A program made the translations under genes and the position numbers. Source: Arthrobacter sp. FB24 (GTDB lineage Bacteria > Actinomycetota > Actinomycetes > Actinomycetales > Micrococcaceae). Taken from it: DNA of 64,000 nucleotides. Position 1 is the first letter of the stretch, and every line of letters starts with the position of its first letter. Below are positions 1 through 9,940 of this stretch, piece by piece. The notes under the pieces are model-generated. The model was not told the DNA's origin. It saw only the letters and a program-made list of their open reading frames with translations, and made no database searches. The stretch is taken from positions 2,108,001-2,172,000 of the forward strand of contig NC_008541.1 of the NCBI RefSeq assembly GCF_000196235.1. Direction: 5' to 3'.

Positions 1-2
1 AG

Positions 3-1217
3 CTGGCGCTGGGCCTGTCCGGTTTCGAGACCGGGGTCGCCGTGATGCCACAGATTAGGGGCCGGCCAGGGGATACCGAGGACAAACCGGTCGGCCGGAT
101 CGAGGGGGCCCGCCGGCTCCTGACAACCGCGGCAGTCATCATGAGTTCCTTCCTGATCACCACCAGCTTCACCACAGTGATCCTGATCCCGGAGCAGGAA
201 TTCCAGCCCGGCGGCCAGGCCAACGGCCGCGCCCTGGCGTTTTTGGCCCACGAGTACCTCGGCGCGGGTTTCGGGACCGTGTATGACATGAGCACCATCG
301 CCATTCTCTGGTTCGCCGGCGCCTCCGCGATGGCGGGCCTGCTGAACCTGGTCCCGCGGTACCTGCCCCGCTACGGTATGGCCCCGGGGTGGGCGCGGGC
401 GGTGCGGCCGCTGGTGCTCGTGTTCACTGCGGTCGGATTCCTGATCACCTGGCTCTTCGACGCCGACGTCGACGCCCAGGGCGGCGCCTACGCCACCGGC
501 GTCCTGGTGCTGATGACCTCGGCTGCGGTGGCGGTCACACTGTCGGCCCGTCGGCGGCAGCAAAGCAAGCGCACCCTGGGGTTCGGTGTCATTGCCGTGG
601 TGTTCATTTACACGACGGTGGCCAACATTTTTGAACGGCCCGAGGGCATCCGGATCGCCTCGTTCTTCATCGCAGGCATCATCGTGATCTCGTTGCTCTC
701 CCGGATCCGGCGGTCCTTTGAACTCCACGCCACCCACGTCCACCTGGACCGGCAGGCGCTGGAATTCATGTCCTCCAACGTGTCCGGCCCGATCGCGCTC
801 ATCGCTCACGAACCCCTCCGGCTGAGCCCGGAGGCATACCGGGACAAGTTGACCTCCGCAATCGAGGTCAGCCACCTTCCGCTTGAGCACCAGGCGCTGT
901 TCCTGGAAGTGATCGTGGACGATTCCTCCGACTTTGAGACAGAACTCGAGGTCCGCGGCGTGACCCGGCACGGATACCAGATCCTGGAGGTCCACGGACC
1001 GGTCGTGCCGAACACGATCGCCTCGGTCCTGCTGCACATCCGCGACGTGACGGGCCTGATGCCGCACATTTACTTCCGCTGGACGGAGGGCAACCCGATC
1101 ATCAACCTGCTCAAGTTCCTCTTCCTGGGCGAAGGTGAAATCGCTCCGGTGACCCGAGAAGTACTCCGCGAAGCCGAACCGGACGTCACCAAACGACCAT
1201 GGGTCCACGTCGGCTAA
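3..1217 (+). CDS. APC-superfamily amino acid transporter, C-terminal part
   Basis: The frame is open from position 3, so the gene starts before the window; 404 residues are visible. The first residues ([16 protein letters not shown]) resemble the conserved core segment of APC-superfamily permeases. About six hydrophobic segments follow, for example near window residues 44-62, 95-117, 137-153, 163-180, 192-210 and 217-233. After them comes a hydrophilic C-terminal tail of about 170 residues, long for a plain amino acid permease. The protein should be an inner-membrane transporter of amino acids or related small molecules. It lies about 290 bp upstream of the kdp genes on the same strand; a link to potassium is possible but not shown. 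The stop at 1215-1217 is clear. Confidence 0.8.
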   Translation: MALGLSGFETGVAVMPQIRGRPGDTEDKPVGRIEGARRLLTTAAVIMSSFLITTSFTTVILIPEQEFQPGGQANGRALAFLAHEYLGAGFGTVYDMSTIAILWFAGASAMAGLLNLVPRYLPRYGMAPGWARAVRPLVLVFTAVGFLITWLFDADVDAQGGAYATGVLVLMTSAAVAVTLSARRRQQSKRTLGFGVIAVVFIYTTVANIFERPEGIRIASFFIAGIIVISLLSRIRRSFELHATHVHLDRQALEFMSSNVSGPIALIAHEPLRLSPEAYRDKLTSAIEVSHLPLEHQALFLEVIVDDSSDFETELEVRGVTRHGYQILEVHGPVVPNTIASVLLHIRDVTGLMPHIYFRWTEGNPIINLLKFLFLGEGEIAPVTREVLREAEPDVTKRPWVHVG

Positions 1218-1389
1218 GGCATCGCCGGCCAGAGGTCCCGAGACCCGGCAACGGGAGTGCGCGTGCCGCCGGTGAGCCTGGGGCCGGCGACAACGCCCGC
1301 CGGCCTGGGCCGGTCGCTGCCCGCCGGGACGGGGGCGAAACGCGCGGCGCAGCGCGGTACCGTCGCGCCGTTCCGTAAGGGTGTTAGGG

Positions 1390-1421
1390 CGGCGTCAAGA
1401 TCCGCCGGTCCGGCGTTAAGA
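1390..1421 (+). promoter_or_regulatory. Direct repeat upstream of kdp, candidate KdpE site
   Basis: CGGCGTCAAGA at 1390-1400 recurs as CGGCGTTAAGA at 1411-1421, so the start-to-start distance is 21 bp, two helical turns. Tandem half-sites on one face are typical of OmpR/KdpE-type regulators, and kdpDE lie downstream. The assignment to KdpE is inference. Confidence 0.4.
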
Positions 1422-1471
1422 AATCATCAGGAACCGCTTTTTGCCGTCCGGAGGGGACTTGACTGTCAGTA

Positions 1472-1487
1472 GCCCCGCAAACGGGGC
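1472..1487 (+). promoter_or_regulatory. Small stem-loop in the kdp leader
   Basis: GCCCCG at 1472-1477 and CGGGGC at 1482-1487 form a perfect 6-bp stem with a CAAA loop. It sits 20 nt before the first start codon and just upstream of the ribosome-binding site GAAAGGA. There is no U-tract, so it is unlikely to be a terminator; it may affect translation or RNA stability. Confidence 0.3.
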
Positions 1488-1507
1488 GCGGATGAAAGGA
1501 ACCTGCA

Positions 1508-1627
1508 ATGGCCGACATGGCTGTGATCGGAATCCTCATGGTTTCCATGGGCTTCGTAATGTGGATCGGCCACTTCCTGGCCGGAATGGTCGGCGGAGCC
1601 GAGGACCGGCCGGACGCCGGGCAATGA
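1508..1627 (+). CDS. 39-aa membrane peptide preceding kdpF
   Basis: This small ORF begins MADMAVIGILMVSMGF and has one hydrophobic segment at about residues 5-28, then a short acidic tail (EDRPDAGQ). A good ribosome-binding site (GAAAGGA, ending 7 nt before the ATG) precedes it. Its stop overlaps the kdpF start as ATGA at 1624-1627, which implies translational coupling. It is not KdpF, which follows, and I do not recognise the family. Position and size suggest an accessory or leader peptide of the Kdp complex. Confidence 0.6.
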   Translation: MADMAVIGILMVSMGFVMWIGHFLAGMVGGAEDRPDAGQ

Positions 1628-1722
1628 GCGCCGACGCCATCATGTGGCTGGTCCTGCTCATCGCCGGAATCGCCCTGTTCGGTTACCTGCTCGCAGTGCT
1701 GATCCATCCGGACAAGTGGTGA
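1624..1722 (+). CDS. kdpF: KdpF, small subunit of the K+-transporting ATPase
   Basis: The 32-residue peptide consists of one transmembrane helix (roughly residues 7-27, IMWLVLLIAGIALFGYLL) and ends in HPDKW, close to the usual KdpF ending (P-E-K/D-F/W). KdpF is a lipid-like stabiliser of the KdpABC complex in the membrane. It overlaps the upstream 39-aa ORF by 4 bp and ends 7 bp before kdpA. Its length is normal for the family (about 29-32 residues). It is too short for automatic callers but well supported by its position. Confidence 0.88.
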   Translation: MSADAIMWLVLLIAGIALFGYLLAVLIHPDKW

Positions 1723-1729
1723 GCACCCA

Positions 1730-3397
1730 GTGACGTTCAATACCTCATCCTTCCTCACCCAGGTCGCCGCCCTGATCCTTGCCCTGACGGCCGCCCATAA
1801 ACCGCTGGGCGTCTATCTCGCCCGCGTTTTCGAGGGCAAGACGTCGACCCGCACCGAGCGGCTGTTCTACCGGCTCGCCGGACTCGACGCCAGCACCGAA
1901 CAGACCTGGCCGGTGTACCTCCGCAGTGTCCTGGCGTTCTCGGCCGTCTCCATTCTGGCCGTGTTCGGCCTTCAGCGGCTCCAGCGGGTGCTCCCGGGTG
2001 CCGGCGCGCTTCCCGGGGTTGATCCGTGGGTGGCGATGAACACCGCCATATCCTTCGTCACCAACACCAACTGGCAGACCTACGTCCCGGAAACCACGGT
2101 AGGAATGTTCGTGCAGATGTGTCTGCTGGCGGTGCAGAACTTCCTGTCCGCAGCCGTGGGCATCGTCGTGGCCGTCGCCCTGATCCGGGGCATCGCCCGC
2201 ACCCGAACTGACCGGCTCGGCAACTTCTGGGTGGACCTGGCCCGGACAAGCTTCCGTGTCCTGCTGCCGCTGGCAGCAGTCGCCGCGGTCGTGATGGTGA
2301 TCGGCGGGGTAGTCCAGAACTTCTGGTCCACCGACGTCACCAATCAGGCAACGGGCATCAGCCAGAGCATCCCCGGCGGCCCGGTGGCCTCGCAGGAGGC
2401 GATCAAGGTCCTGGGCACCAACGGCGGCGGGTACTTCAACGCCAACTCCGCGCACCCGTTTGAGAACCCCAATGTCTTCATCAGCCTGTTCCAGGTCTTC
2501 CTGCTCCTGCTGATCCCCTCGGCGCTGCCCTACGCGTACGGCCGGATGGTGGGGGACCGTAAGCAGGGTTACACGGTTGCGGCCGTGATGGGCGCCCTGT
2601 GGCTGGCTTCGGTTTCGTTGATGGGACGGGCCGTTGAAACAGCCCAGGGCACAGCCACCGCGGCCGCGGGCGGACTGGGCGAAGGACTCGAGCAACGCTT
2701 CGGCGCCGCTCCGAGTGCGATCTTCGCCGCGTCCACCACGCTCACCTCAACAGGCGCCGTCAATGTCGCCCACGACTCACTTCCGCCGCTGGCCGGCGGC
2801 GTAGCGATGGTGAACATGATGCTTGGCGAGGTCGCCCCTGGCGGAACCGGGTCCGGGCTCTACGGCATGCTGATCCTGTCCATCATCTCCGTCTTCATCG
2901 CCGGACTCATGGTAGGCCGCACGCCCGAGTACCTGGGCAAGAAGATCGGCCCCACCGAGATGAAGCTCGCGGCCCTGTACATCCTTGTCACCCCGGTCCT
3001 GGTGCTGGCCCTAGCCGGCATCACAGTGCTGCTACCGGACTTGACGGCCAACGCACCCGCGACCGGCCCGCACCAGTTCAGCGAAGTGCTCTACGCCTTC
3101 ACGTCCGGGGCAAACAACAACGGCTCCGCGTTCGGCGGCATCACCACCTCCGGACCCTACCTCTCGGTCATGATGGGCATTGCCATGCTGCTGGGACGCT
3201 TCCTGCCCATCGCCCTGGTCCTCGCATTGGCCGGATCCCTCGCGCGGCAGGCAAAGGTTCCCGCCTCCACCGGGACCGTCCCCACCCACGGTCCGCTGTT
3301 TGGTTCGCTGCTGATCGGCGTGACAGTCATCCTGACCGCCCTCAGCTACTTCCCGGCCATTGCCCTGGGCCCCCTAGCAGAAGGACTCCTGAAATGA
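1730..3397 (+). CDS. kdpA: KdpA, potassium-binding channel-like subunit
   Basis: KdpA is the K+-selective, channel-like subunit of the high-affinity Kdp ATPase in the cytoplasmic membrane. The 555 residues match the family length (about 555-560). Filter-loop signatures are visible: TNTNWQ at residues 111-116, TNGGGYFN starting at residue 230, a STTLTSTG loop in the middle, and [11 protein letters not shown] near residue 463. About ten transmembrane helices can be followed. The start is GTG, with no strong ribosome-binding site, as expected for a gene 7 bp downstream of kdpF. The stop overlaps the kdpB ATG in an ATGA arrangement. Confidence 0.97.
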   Translation: MTFNTSSFLTQVAALILALTAAHKPLGVYLARVFEGKTSTRTERLFYRLAGLDASTEQTWPVYLRSVLAFSAVSILAVFGLQRLQRVLPGAGALPGVDPWVAMNTAISFVTNTNWQTYVPETTVGMFVQMCLLAVQNFLSAAVGIVVAVALIRGIARTRTDRLGNFWVDLARTSFRVLLPLAAVAAVVMVIGGVVQNFWSTDVTNQATGISQSIPGGPVASQEAIKVLGTNGGGYFNANSAHPFENPNVFISLFQVFLLLLIPSALPYAYGRMVGDRKQGYTVAAVMGALWLASVSLMGRAVETAQGTATAAAGGLGEGLEQRFGAAPSAIFAASTTLTSTGAVNVAHDSLPPLAGGVAMVNMMLGEVAPGGTGSGLYGMLILSIISVFIAGLMVGRTPEYLGKKIGPTEMKLAALYILVTPVLVLALAGITVLLPDLTANAPATGPHQFSEVLYAFTSGANNNGSAFGGITTSGPYLSVMMGIAMLLGRFLPIALVLALAGSLARQAKVPASTGTVPTHGPLFGSLLIGVTVILTALSYFPAIALGPLAEGLLK

Positions 3398-5520
3398 CAC
3401 TGTCCAAGACGGACACCGCCGCCCAGACCTACGCCGACGGCAATCCCCTCGGCACCCCCGGCGAACACAAACACCACACAAAGGCACCTGCGAGACTGAC
3501 GCTCGCATCCGTCGCAGCGGCCCTGCCCCTCGCTGTCCGCAAGCTGTCGCCGGGACAGATGATCCAATCCCCGGTGATGTTCACCGTGCTCGTCGGGGCT
3601 GCCCTATGCACCGCGATCTCGCTGTACCGGCCCTCGGTCTTCGGCATTGCCGTTACCGCCTGGCTGTGGCTCACCGTGCTGTTCGGCACCCTCTCGGAAT
3701 CCATCGCCGAGGGCCGGGGCAAAGCCCAAGCCGACAGCCTCCGCGCGAGCCGAAAGGGCGTAGTGGCCAGACTTCGTCAGCCCGACGGCACCACCAAAGA
3801 AGTTCCGGGCACGGAGCTGCGGCTCAACGACACCGCCATCTGCGAGGCCGGAGACGTCATTCCCTCGGACGGCGAAATCATCGACGGCCTGGCCAGCGTC
3901 GACGAATCTACCATCACCGGGGAATCAGCGCCCGTCATCCGTGAATCCGGCGGAGACCGCTCCTCGGTCACCGGCGGCACGAAGGTCCTCTCGGACCGGA
4001 TCATCATCCGCATCACCGCCGAACCGGGCCAGACCTTCATTGACCGGATGATCAAACTCGTCGAAGGCGCAGTAAGGCAGAAAACTCCCAACGAGATCGC
4101 ACTGCACGTGCTCCTGGTGTCCCTGACCATCGTGTTTCTCGCTGTGACCATATCCCTGGCCCCGTTCGCGTCCCTCGCCGGAGCGACACCGTCGCCGATC
4201 GTGCTGGTGGCGCTGCTGGTCTGCCTGATCCCCACCACCATCGGAGCCCTGGTCCCGGCCATCGGCATCGCCGGGATGGACCGGCTGGTCCAGCACAACG
4301 TGCTGGCCACCTCGGGCCGTGCCGTGGAAACCGCCGGGGACATCACCACCCTGCTGCTGGATAAGACCGGCACTATCACCTACGGCAACCGCCGCGCCGT
4401 CAACTTCTACCCCGCCAACCAGGTGGAGCGCACCGACCTGATCGAGGCTGCCCGGGTCTGCAGCCTGGCCGACGACACACCCGAGGGACGGTCCATCGTG
4501 GACCTCGCCGCCGATAAAGGCATGACAGGTCCGGATCTGGCCACCTTGGAACACAGTTCCAGCGAGTTTGCGGTGGTCCCGTTCAGCGCCAGCACGCGCA
4601 TGAGCGGGCTGGACCTTGACGGGCTGCAGATCCGCAAAGGTGCCGGCTCCACGGTGGGGGCCTTCGTCGCCGAGCTGGGCGGACACACTCCGGCCGAGGT
4701 AGAAAACCGGGTCAAAGAAATCTCAGCCCAGGGGGGAACGCCGCTGCTGGTCGCCCGGGTGGGAAGGGACGGCGCCGCGGACATCCTGGGCACCATCCAC
4801 CTCGCCGACGTCGTCAAGCCCGGCATGCACGCCCGCTTCGCCGAACTGCGGAAGATGGGCATCCGGACCGTGATGATCACCGGCGACAACCCCATGACCG
4901 CCAAGGCGATCGCCGCGGAGGCCGGCGTCGATGATTTCCTCGCCGAGGCAACCCCGGAGGACAAGCTCGCGGTGATCAAGAAAGAGCAGGCCGCCGGCCG
5001 GCTCGTGGCCATGACGGGGGACGGCACCAACGACGCACCGGCCCTGGCTGCGGCGGATGTCGGCGTTGCGATGAACTCCGGCACCCCGGCGGCGAAGGAC
5101 GCCGCGAACATGGTGGACCTCGATTCCGATCCGACGAAACTCATCAATATTGTGGGCATCGGCAAGCAGCTGCTCATCACCCGCGGGGCACTGACAACGT
5201 TCTCGGTCGCGAACGACGTTGCCAAGTACTTCGCGATCGTCCCGGCCCTGTTCAGTGCAGCCTTCCCCGGGCTGGGCCTGCTGAACATCATGGGACTCTC
5301 AACCCCGTCCTCGGCCATTCTCTCCGCCGTGATCTTCAACGCCCTGATCATCATCGTCCTGGTGCCGCTCGCGCTCCGTGGGGTCAAATACCGTGCCGTC
5401 TCAGCAAACCAGGCACTGGGGCGGAACCTGCTGGTTTACGGACTGGGCGGGCTGATCGCACCGTTTATCGGCATCAAAATCATCGACCTGATGATTTCCT
5501 TAATCCCCGGAATCGGCTAG
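3394..5520 (+). CDS. kdpB: KdpB, P-type ATPase catalytic subunit
   Basis: KdpB hydrolyses ATP and drives K+ uptake through KdpA. The 708-residue protein has the P-type ATPase signatures in order: TGES (residues 175-178) in the actuator domain, the DKTGT phosphorylation motif with the acceptor at D323, [12 protein letters not shown], and [16 protein letters not shown] before the last membrane helices. The N-terminus up to about residue 45 is longer and more polar than in E. coli KdpB. It overlaps kdpA by 4 bp and is followed 10 bp later by kdpC. Confidence 0.97.
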   Translation: MTLSKTDTAAQTYADGNPLGTPGEHKHHTKAPARLTLASVAAALPLAVRKLSPGQMIQSPVMFTVLVGAALCTAISLYRPSVFGIAVTAWLWLTVLFGTLSESIAEGRGKAQADSLRASRKGVVARLRQPDGTTKEVPGTELRLNDTAICEAGDVIPSDGEIIDGLASVDESTITGESAPVIRESGGDRSSVTGGTKVLSDRIIIRITAEPGQTFIDRMIKLVEGAVRQKTPNEIALHVLLVSLTIVFLAVTISLAPFASLAGATPSPIVLVALLVCLIPTTIGALVPAIGIAGMDRLVQHNVLATSGRAVETAGDITTLLLDKTGTITYGNRRAVNFYPANQVERTDLIEAARVCSLADDTPEGRSIVDLAADKGMTGPDLATLEHSSSEFAVVPFSASTRMSGLDLDGLQIRKGAGSTVGAFVAELGGHTPAEVENRVKEISAQGGTPLLVARVGRDGAADILGTIHLADVVKPGMHARFAELRKMGIRTVMITGDNPMTAKAIAAEAGVDDFLAEATPEDKLAVIKKEQAAGRLVAMTGDGTNDAPALAAADVGVAMNSGTPAAKDAANMVDLDSDPTKLINIVGIGKQLLITRGALTTFSVANDVAKYFAIVPALFSAAFPGLGLLNIMGLSTPSSAILSAVIFNALIIIVLVPLALRGVKYRAVSANQALGRNLLVYGLGGLIAPFIGIKIIDLMISLIPGIG

Positions 5521-5530
5521 GAGCCTTCCC

Positions 5531-6151
5531 ATGAACACTCTCACCGGCTACCTCCGCCAGGGGCTGACCGCCGTCCGGTTCCTGCTCCTGGCCACGCTGG
5601 TCCTCGGCGTGGCCTACCCCCTGGCCGTCTTCGGCGCCGGGCAGCTGATCGCCCCGTACCAGGCCAACGGCTCTATCCTCAAGGACAGCGGCGGCGCACC
5701 CGCCGCGTCCGCCCTGATCGCCCAGTCAGCAGCGGACGACTCCGGCGCCCAGGACCCGCGCTGGTTCCATGCCCGGCCTTCCGCCGTAAAATGGGACCCG
5801 GCATCGTCCTCCGCCAGCAACCTTGGACCCAACGATCCGAAACTCCTCGACGCCGTCACCGCCAACCGCTCCGCCGTCGCCGAATCCGAAGGCATCAACG
5901 AAAGGGACGTGCCCGCGGATGCGGTTACATCCAGTGGCTCCGGACTGGATCCGGACATCTCCCCGGTGTACGCCAGGCTTCAGATACCGCGTGTCGCCGC
6001 GGCCCACGGGCTGAGTCCCGATGCAGTCACGGCCCTCGTGGCGAGCCATACCAGCAGCGGGCCTGAGGCGTTCCTGGGCCAGCCCTCCGTCAACGTCACC
6101 CTCCTAAACCTGGACGTGGCCGCCGCGGCGCAGACCGGCTCGAAACCGTGA
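5531..6151 (+). CDS. kdpC: KdpC, accessory subunit of the K+ ATPase
   Basis: KdpC is a single-span membrane protein that raises the ATP affinity of the Kdp complex. The 206-residue product has one hydrophobic helix at about residues 15-38 (VRFLLLATLVLGVAYPLAVF), then a periplasm-side domain with family motifs: DPRWFHARPSA, ASNLGPNDPKL and SGSGLDPDISP. AGGAG precedes the ATG at good spacing. It closes the structural part of the operon; kdpD begins 33 bp further on. A short inverted repeat (GTGAC/GTCAC) lies between them but is too weak to call a terminator. Confidence 0.96.
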   Translation: MNTLTGYLRQGLTAVRFLLLATLVLGVAYPLAVFGAGQLIAPYQANGSILKDSGGAPAASALIAQSAADDSGAQDPRWFHARPSAVKWDPASSSASNLGPNDPKLLDAVTANRSAVAESEGINERDVPADAVTSSGSGLDPDISPVYARLQIPRVAAAHGLSPDAVTALVASHTSSGPEAFLGQPSVNVTLLNLDVAAAAQTGSKP

Positions 6152-6184
6152 CTACCGGTCACTCCTAGGTGAGAGACTAACCAC

Positions 6185-8836
6185 ATGGCACGCGGAACGC
6201 TGCGGATCTTCCTGGGGGCTGCACCAGGGGTCGGCAAGACCTACGAAATGCTCGAGGAAGCCCACCGCCTGAGCAAACGCGGCGAGGACGTCGTCGTCGC
6301 GTTCGCGATGGACCACGGGCGCAGCGACACCCGCGCCCTGCTGGACGGGCTGGAAGTCATCCCGCCCCGGCGCCTGCCCTACCGGGGCACCGAATTCGAG
6401 GAGATGGACCTTGACGCCGTTCTCGCCCGGGCGCCCGAGACCGCGATCGTGGACGAATACGCGCACACCAACATCCCCGGCAGCCGTCACACCAAACGCT
6501 GGGAGGACATCGACGAACTCCTCAACGCCGGCATCAACGTCCTCTCCACCGTCAACATCCAGCACCTGGCCTCCCTCGGCGACGTCGTCAACGCCATCAC
6601 CGACGTCCGCCAGGCCGAAACCGTGCCGGACGAGATCGTGCGCAGGGCCGACCAGATCCACCTGGTCGACATCTCGCCGGAACTCCTCCGCCAGCGCCTG
6701 GGCGACGGGAAGATCTACTCCGCCGATAAGATCGACGCCGCCCTCTCGAACTACTTCCGCCTCGGCAACCTCACCGCCCTGCGCGAACTCGCACTTCTGT
6801 GGCTCGCCGATCGGGTCGATGAGGGACTCGCACGGTACCGGGAAGAAAACGACATCCAGGCCACCTGGCCAGCCCGCGAACGCATCGTCGTCGGACTGAC
6901 CGGCAGCCCCGAAGGTGAAGTCCTCATCCGTCGCGGCGCCCGGATCCTCAACCGCGTCAACGGCGGGGACCTGTTGGCCGTCCACGTCCGCGCGGCCGAC
7001 GGCGTCGCCGAGGAGTCCCCGCGGGCCCTGGAGGCACAGCGCCGCCTGATCCAGGATCTTGGCGGCAGCTACCATGTCGTGGCCGGCGAAGACCCGGCCA
7101 GCGCCCTCCTGGACTTCGCCCGCAGCGTGAACGCCACCCAGATCGTTGTTGGCATCTCCCGCCACAAGAAACTGGCCGGCCTGCTCGGCGCACTGCTCGG
7201 CGGAGGCATCGGCACGAGGGTGGTCCGCGACTCCGGTGACATCGACGTGCACATGGTCTCCCACCCCCTCGGCGGGCGTGGGACCGGACCGGTCCGGCAA
7301 CGCGACCTCGGCAGGGTCAGGGTCACCGCCGGCTTCGTACTGGCCGCCGTGCTGCCGGCTCTCCTGCAGCTCATGCTGTCCGCGAATTCTGAACCGAACA
7401 TCGCCACAGCGGTGCTCATCCAACTCAGCGGCTCCGTGCTCGTCGCACTCATCGGCGGCCTCTGGCCGGCCATCGTTGCCGCCCTCTGGAGTAGCCTGCT
7501 GGTCAACTACTACTCCACACCACCGGTCGGTACGCTGACCATCAGCGACCCACAGAATCTCCTGGCCCTGCTGGTCTTTGTCGGAGTCTCGGCAGCCGTC
7601 GCCGTCGTCGTCGACATCTCGGCACGCCGTTCCAAGGAAGCCTCCCGTGCCCGCGCCGAAGCCACGACGCTGGGAGACCTTACCCGAAGCGCAGCTCGCG
7701 CCGAAGACACTGTGAAAGGACTCCTTGAACAGGCCCTGGACGTATTCCAGGTCAGCGGTGCAGCCCTCTACACATCCGCCGGGGACACGGGGACAGAAGC
7801 TCCCGGCGGAACCGGCTGGCGGTCCGTTGCAGAAGCCGGCGCAGTCCCTCCCGCGGGGCCGGATACTGCGGACAACATCGAACAGATCGACCCCACGACC
7901 CGGCTGGTTCTCACCGGCCGGACCCTTCCGGCCAGCGATAGACGGCTGCTCGGCGCTTTCGGTGTGCATCTGGCCGCTCAACTGGAACGCCAGCAACTGG
8001 CGGCCAGCCGCCGTGAGGTCCTCCGACTCGCCGAAAGCAACACGATGCGCACCTCCATCCTCCGTGCCGTGTCCCACGACCTGCGGACGCCTCTCGCCGG
8101 AATCAAACTCGCCGTCGGAGGCCTCCTCCAGCACGGCGTCACATACACTCCTGAAGAAGAACGGGACCTGCTGCAGACCATCGACGCCTGCGCCGACAGG
8201 CTGGACCTGCTGGTCGGGAACCTCCTCGACATGTCCCGGATCAGCGCCGACTCCGTCAACCCCCTGCTCCGTCCCGTGCGCTGGTCAGAAGTCGTCCCCG
8301 CCGCCCTGCACGGCACGCCCCAGGGGCGTGTCCGGGTGGAATTGCCCGCAAACATGCCCGAAATCGATGCCGATCCCGGGATGCTCGAGCGCGTAATCGC
8401 AAACATCGTCGAGAACGCGGTCAAATACGCCCCCGATTCCGAGATTGTCCTCGTGGGAGCAGTCGGCGGCTTCAGGTCCGCCACCATCGCCGGGCGGCCG
8501 GCCAGCGAGCTGCGGATCATCGACCACGGCCAGGGCGTACCGGCGGAACGCGTTGTTGAAATGTTCCGTCCGTTCCAGCGCCTGGACGATATCCCGCAAA
8601 CCACCGGGGTGGGGCTCGGACTGGCTGTCGCGAAGGGGTTCACCGAAGCCATGGGTGGGACACTCAGGGCCGAGGAAACCCCGGGCGGGGGATTGACCAT
8701 GGTCATCCGGCTTCCGCTCTCTACGGGTTTGGCCATCGATGACGGTGACCGGCAAGCGCCCGTGCAGCCGCAGTCCTTGCTGGCCAGGCGCACCGACTCG
8801 CGGCCCTTCCAGCCATCCGCTACGGAGAACCCATGA
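6185..8836 (+). CDS. kdpD: KdpD, osmosensitive K+ sensor histidine kinase
   Basis: The 883-residue sensor kinase of the KdpDE system controls kdp transcription in response to K+ limitation and osmotic stress. Domains in order: the KdpD sensor domain with a Walker A motif GAAPGVGKT (residues 11-19) and a VDEYAHTN motif; a USP-like domain near residues 235-360; a four-helix DUF4118 membrane segment near 385-475; a GAF-like region; a HisKA domain with the phosphoacceptor H631 in VSHDLRTP; and a HATPase domain with N and G boxes (IVENAVKYAP, DHGQGVP, GVGLGLAVAKG). The last codons overlap kdpE by 4 bp (ATGA), so sensor and regulator are coupled. Confidence 0.96.
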   Translation: MARGTLRIFLGAAPGVGKTYEMLEEAHRLSKRGEDVVVAFAMDHGRSDTRALLDGLEVIPPRRLPYRGTEFEEMDLDAVLARAPETAIVDEYAHTNIPGSRHTKRWEDIDELLNAGINVLSTVNIQHLASLGDVVNAITDVRQAETVPDEIVRRADQIHLVDISPELLRQRLGDGKIYSADKIDAALSNYFRLGNLTALRELALLWLADRVDEGLARYREENDIQATWPARERIVVGLTGSPEGEVLIRRGARILNRVNGGDLLAVHVRAADGVAEESPRALEAQRRLIQDLGGSYHVVAGEDPASALLDFARSVNATQIVVGISRHKKLAGLLGALLGGGIGTRVVRDSGDIDVHMVSHPLGGRGTGPVRQRDLGRVRVTAGFVLAAVLPALLQLMLSANSEPNIATAVLIQLSGSVLVALIGGLWPAIVAALWSSLLVNYYSTPPVGTLTISDPQNLLALLVFVGVSAAVAVVVDISARRSKEASRARAEATTLGDLTRSAARAEDTVKGLLEQALDVFQVSGAALYTSAGDTGTEAPGGTGWRSVAEAGAVPPAGPDTADNIEQIDPTTRLVLTGRTLPASDRRLLGAFGVHLAAQLERQQLAASRREVLRLAESNTMRTSILRAVSHDLRTPLAGIKLAVGGLLQHGVTYTPEEERDLLQTIDACADRLDLLVGNLLDMSRISADSVNPLLRPVRWSEVVPAALHGTPQGRVRVELPANMPEIDADPGMLERVIANIVENAVKYAPDSEIVLVGAVGGFRSATIAGRPASELRIIDHGQGVPAERVVEMFRPFQRLDDIPQTTGVGLGLAVAKGFTEAMGGTLRAEETPGGGLTMVIRLPLSTGLAIDDGDRQAPVQPQSLLARRTDSRPFQPSATENP

Positions 8837-9507
8837 CCGCTGTCCTGGTCGTCGACGACGATCCGCTCCTGCTGAAAGTCCTGAAAATTACCCTCCAGGC
8901 CAACGGTTACTCCGTCACTACCGCCACGGACGGTAAGTCCGCCCTCCTGGCCGCCACGCAGCATCCGCTGCGGCTCATCGTCCTGGACCTGGGCCTGCCT
9001 GACATCGACGGGACAACGGTAATCACGGAACTCAGGAGGTGGAACCCGGTCCCCATCCTCGTGCTCTCCGCGCGACACGGCTCCGAAGACAAGGTGGAGG
9101 CACTGGACGCCGGCGCAGACGACTACATCACCAAACCGTTCGGGCCGGACGAACTCCTGGCAAGGCTCCGCGCTCTACTGCGCCGGGCATCGGACCATAG
9201 CCAGGACTCCGTCGTCACAACCGGCGCGTTTACCGTGGACCTCGGCAAACATCGTGTCACTCGCGAAGGCAATGACGTACGTCTGACACCCACCGAGTGG
9301 AACATCCTGGAGCTCATGGTCCGTAACCCTGACAAACTCATCACGCAGCGCCAGCTGCTGAGCGAAGTGTGGGGGCCCGCGTACACAACCGATTCCAACT
9401 ACCTTCGCGTCTACATGGCGCAGCTCCGCCGCAAACTAGAACCGAAACCAGGCACCCCGCGCCACTTCCTCACCGAACCCGGCGTCGGCTACCGATTCCA
9501 ACCCTGA
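8833..9507 (+). CDS. kdpE: KdpE, OmpR-family response regulator
   Basis: The 224-residue regulator has an N-terminal receiver domain: acidic pocket D8-D10, phosphoacceptor D52 in IVLDLGLPD, and K101 in TKPF. A C-terminal winged-helix OmpR/PhoB DNA-binding domain follows, ending in VGYRFQP. It is the cognate regulator of KdpD and should activate the kdp promoter region near 1390-1500. It overlaps kdpD by 4 bp. No clear intrinsic terminator is visible after its stop. Confidence 0.96.
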   Translation: MTAVLVVDDDPLLLKVLKITLQANGYSVTTATDGKSALLAATQHPLRLIVLDLGLPDIDGTTVITELRRWNPVPILVLSARHGSEDKVEALDAGADDYITKPFGPDELLARLRALLRRASDHSQDSVVTTGAFTVDLGKHRVTREGNDVRLTPTEWNILELMVRNPDKLITQRQLLSEVWGPAYTTDSNYLRVYMAQLRRKLEPKPGTPRHFLTEPGVGYRFQP

Positions 9508-9940
9508 CCCCGCAAACGGCACCAGCTTCGCCGGACCCGGCCAGAAGGAGCCTTTTCCTCGCCAAAGTAAGGAGCAACAGGGCTGTGAAGAGGGGCAGAG
9601 CATAGCTTGGAACGACGCTTATGAGCGGCCCACCGATGATGGAACCACGACTAATTAGGCCAGTTGGCAGAATTCGGATTATGTCCATTGCCAAATCCGT
9701 TCTGTTGTTCATGCTCGCTGCCGGCGTCATTGCCTTGGACTAGAGCCGCCGACGCCCTGGTTCATCACGCGGCAAGGGGCAAGGGGCAAGGGGCAAGTGC
9801 AGAGGGCAAAGACGGCGAAGTCAAGGAGGCACGCTGATACGGCCTTGATGTGCACCACCCCGGCTGGTATGCCCGCAGACATCGGATGGTCATCCTCTCG
9901 AAAGACCAGAGAAATGTGTCTCGGGCATCGTTAAGTTGTG
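9508..9940. other. Intergenic region with a short membrane-peptide remnant
   Basis: No complete gene is supported between kdpE and the next ORF. A 34-codon frame at 9639-9743, with an inner ATG at 9681, encodes MSIAKSVLLFMLAAGVIALD. This resembles the first 12-15 residues of UPF0060/YnfA-type small membrane proteins, then stops, so it may be a remnant. A 7-bp tandem repeat lies at 9776-9796. Confidence 0.4.
9776..9796. repeat. Tandem 7-bp repeat, three units
   Basis: GGGGCAA is present three times in direct succession, with a partial unit on each side. It is a simple-sequence tract in noncoding DNA that could vary in copy number between strains. Confidence 0.7.

Noticed and set aside
1745..2695. 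316-codon minus-strand frame opposite kdpA
   Set aside because: Antisense shadow produced by codon bias; translation rich in G, R, Q, H without domains.
6127..6165. GTGAC/GTCAC inverted repeat between kdpC and kdpD
   Set aside because: Stem of only five pairs and no U-tract; not enough to call a terminator.
6152..8134. 660-codon minus-strand frame opposite kdpD
   Set aside because: Antisense shadow of a high-GC gene with no family resemblance; kdpD is unambiguous.
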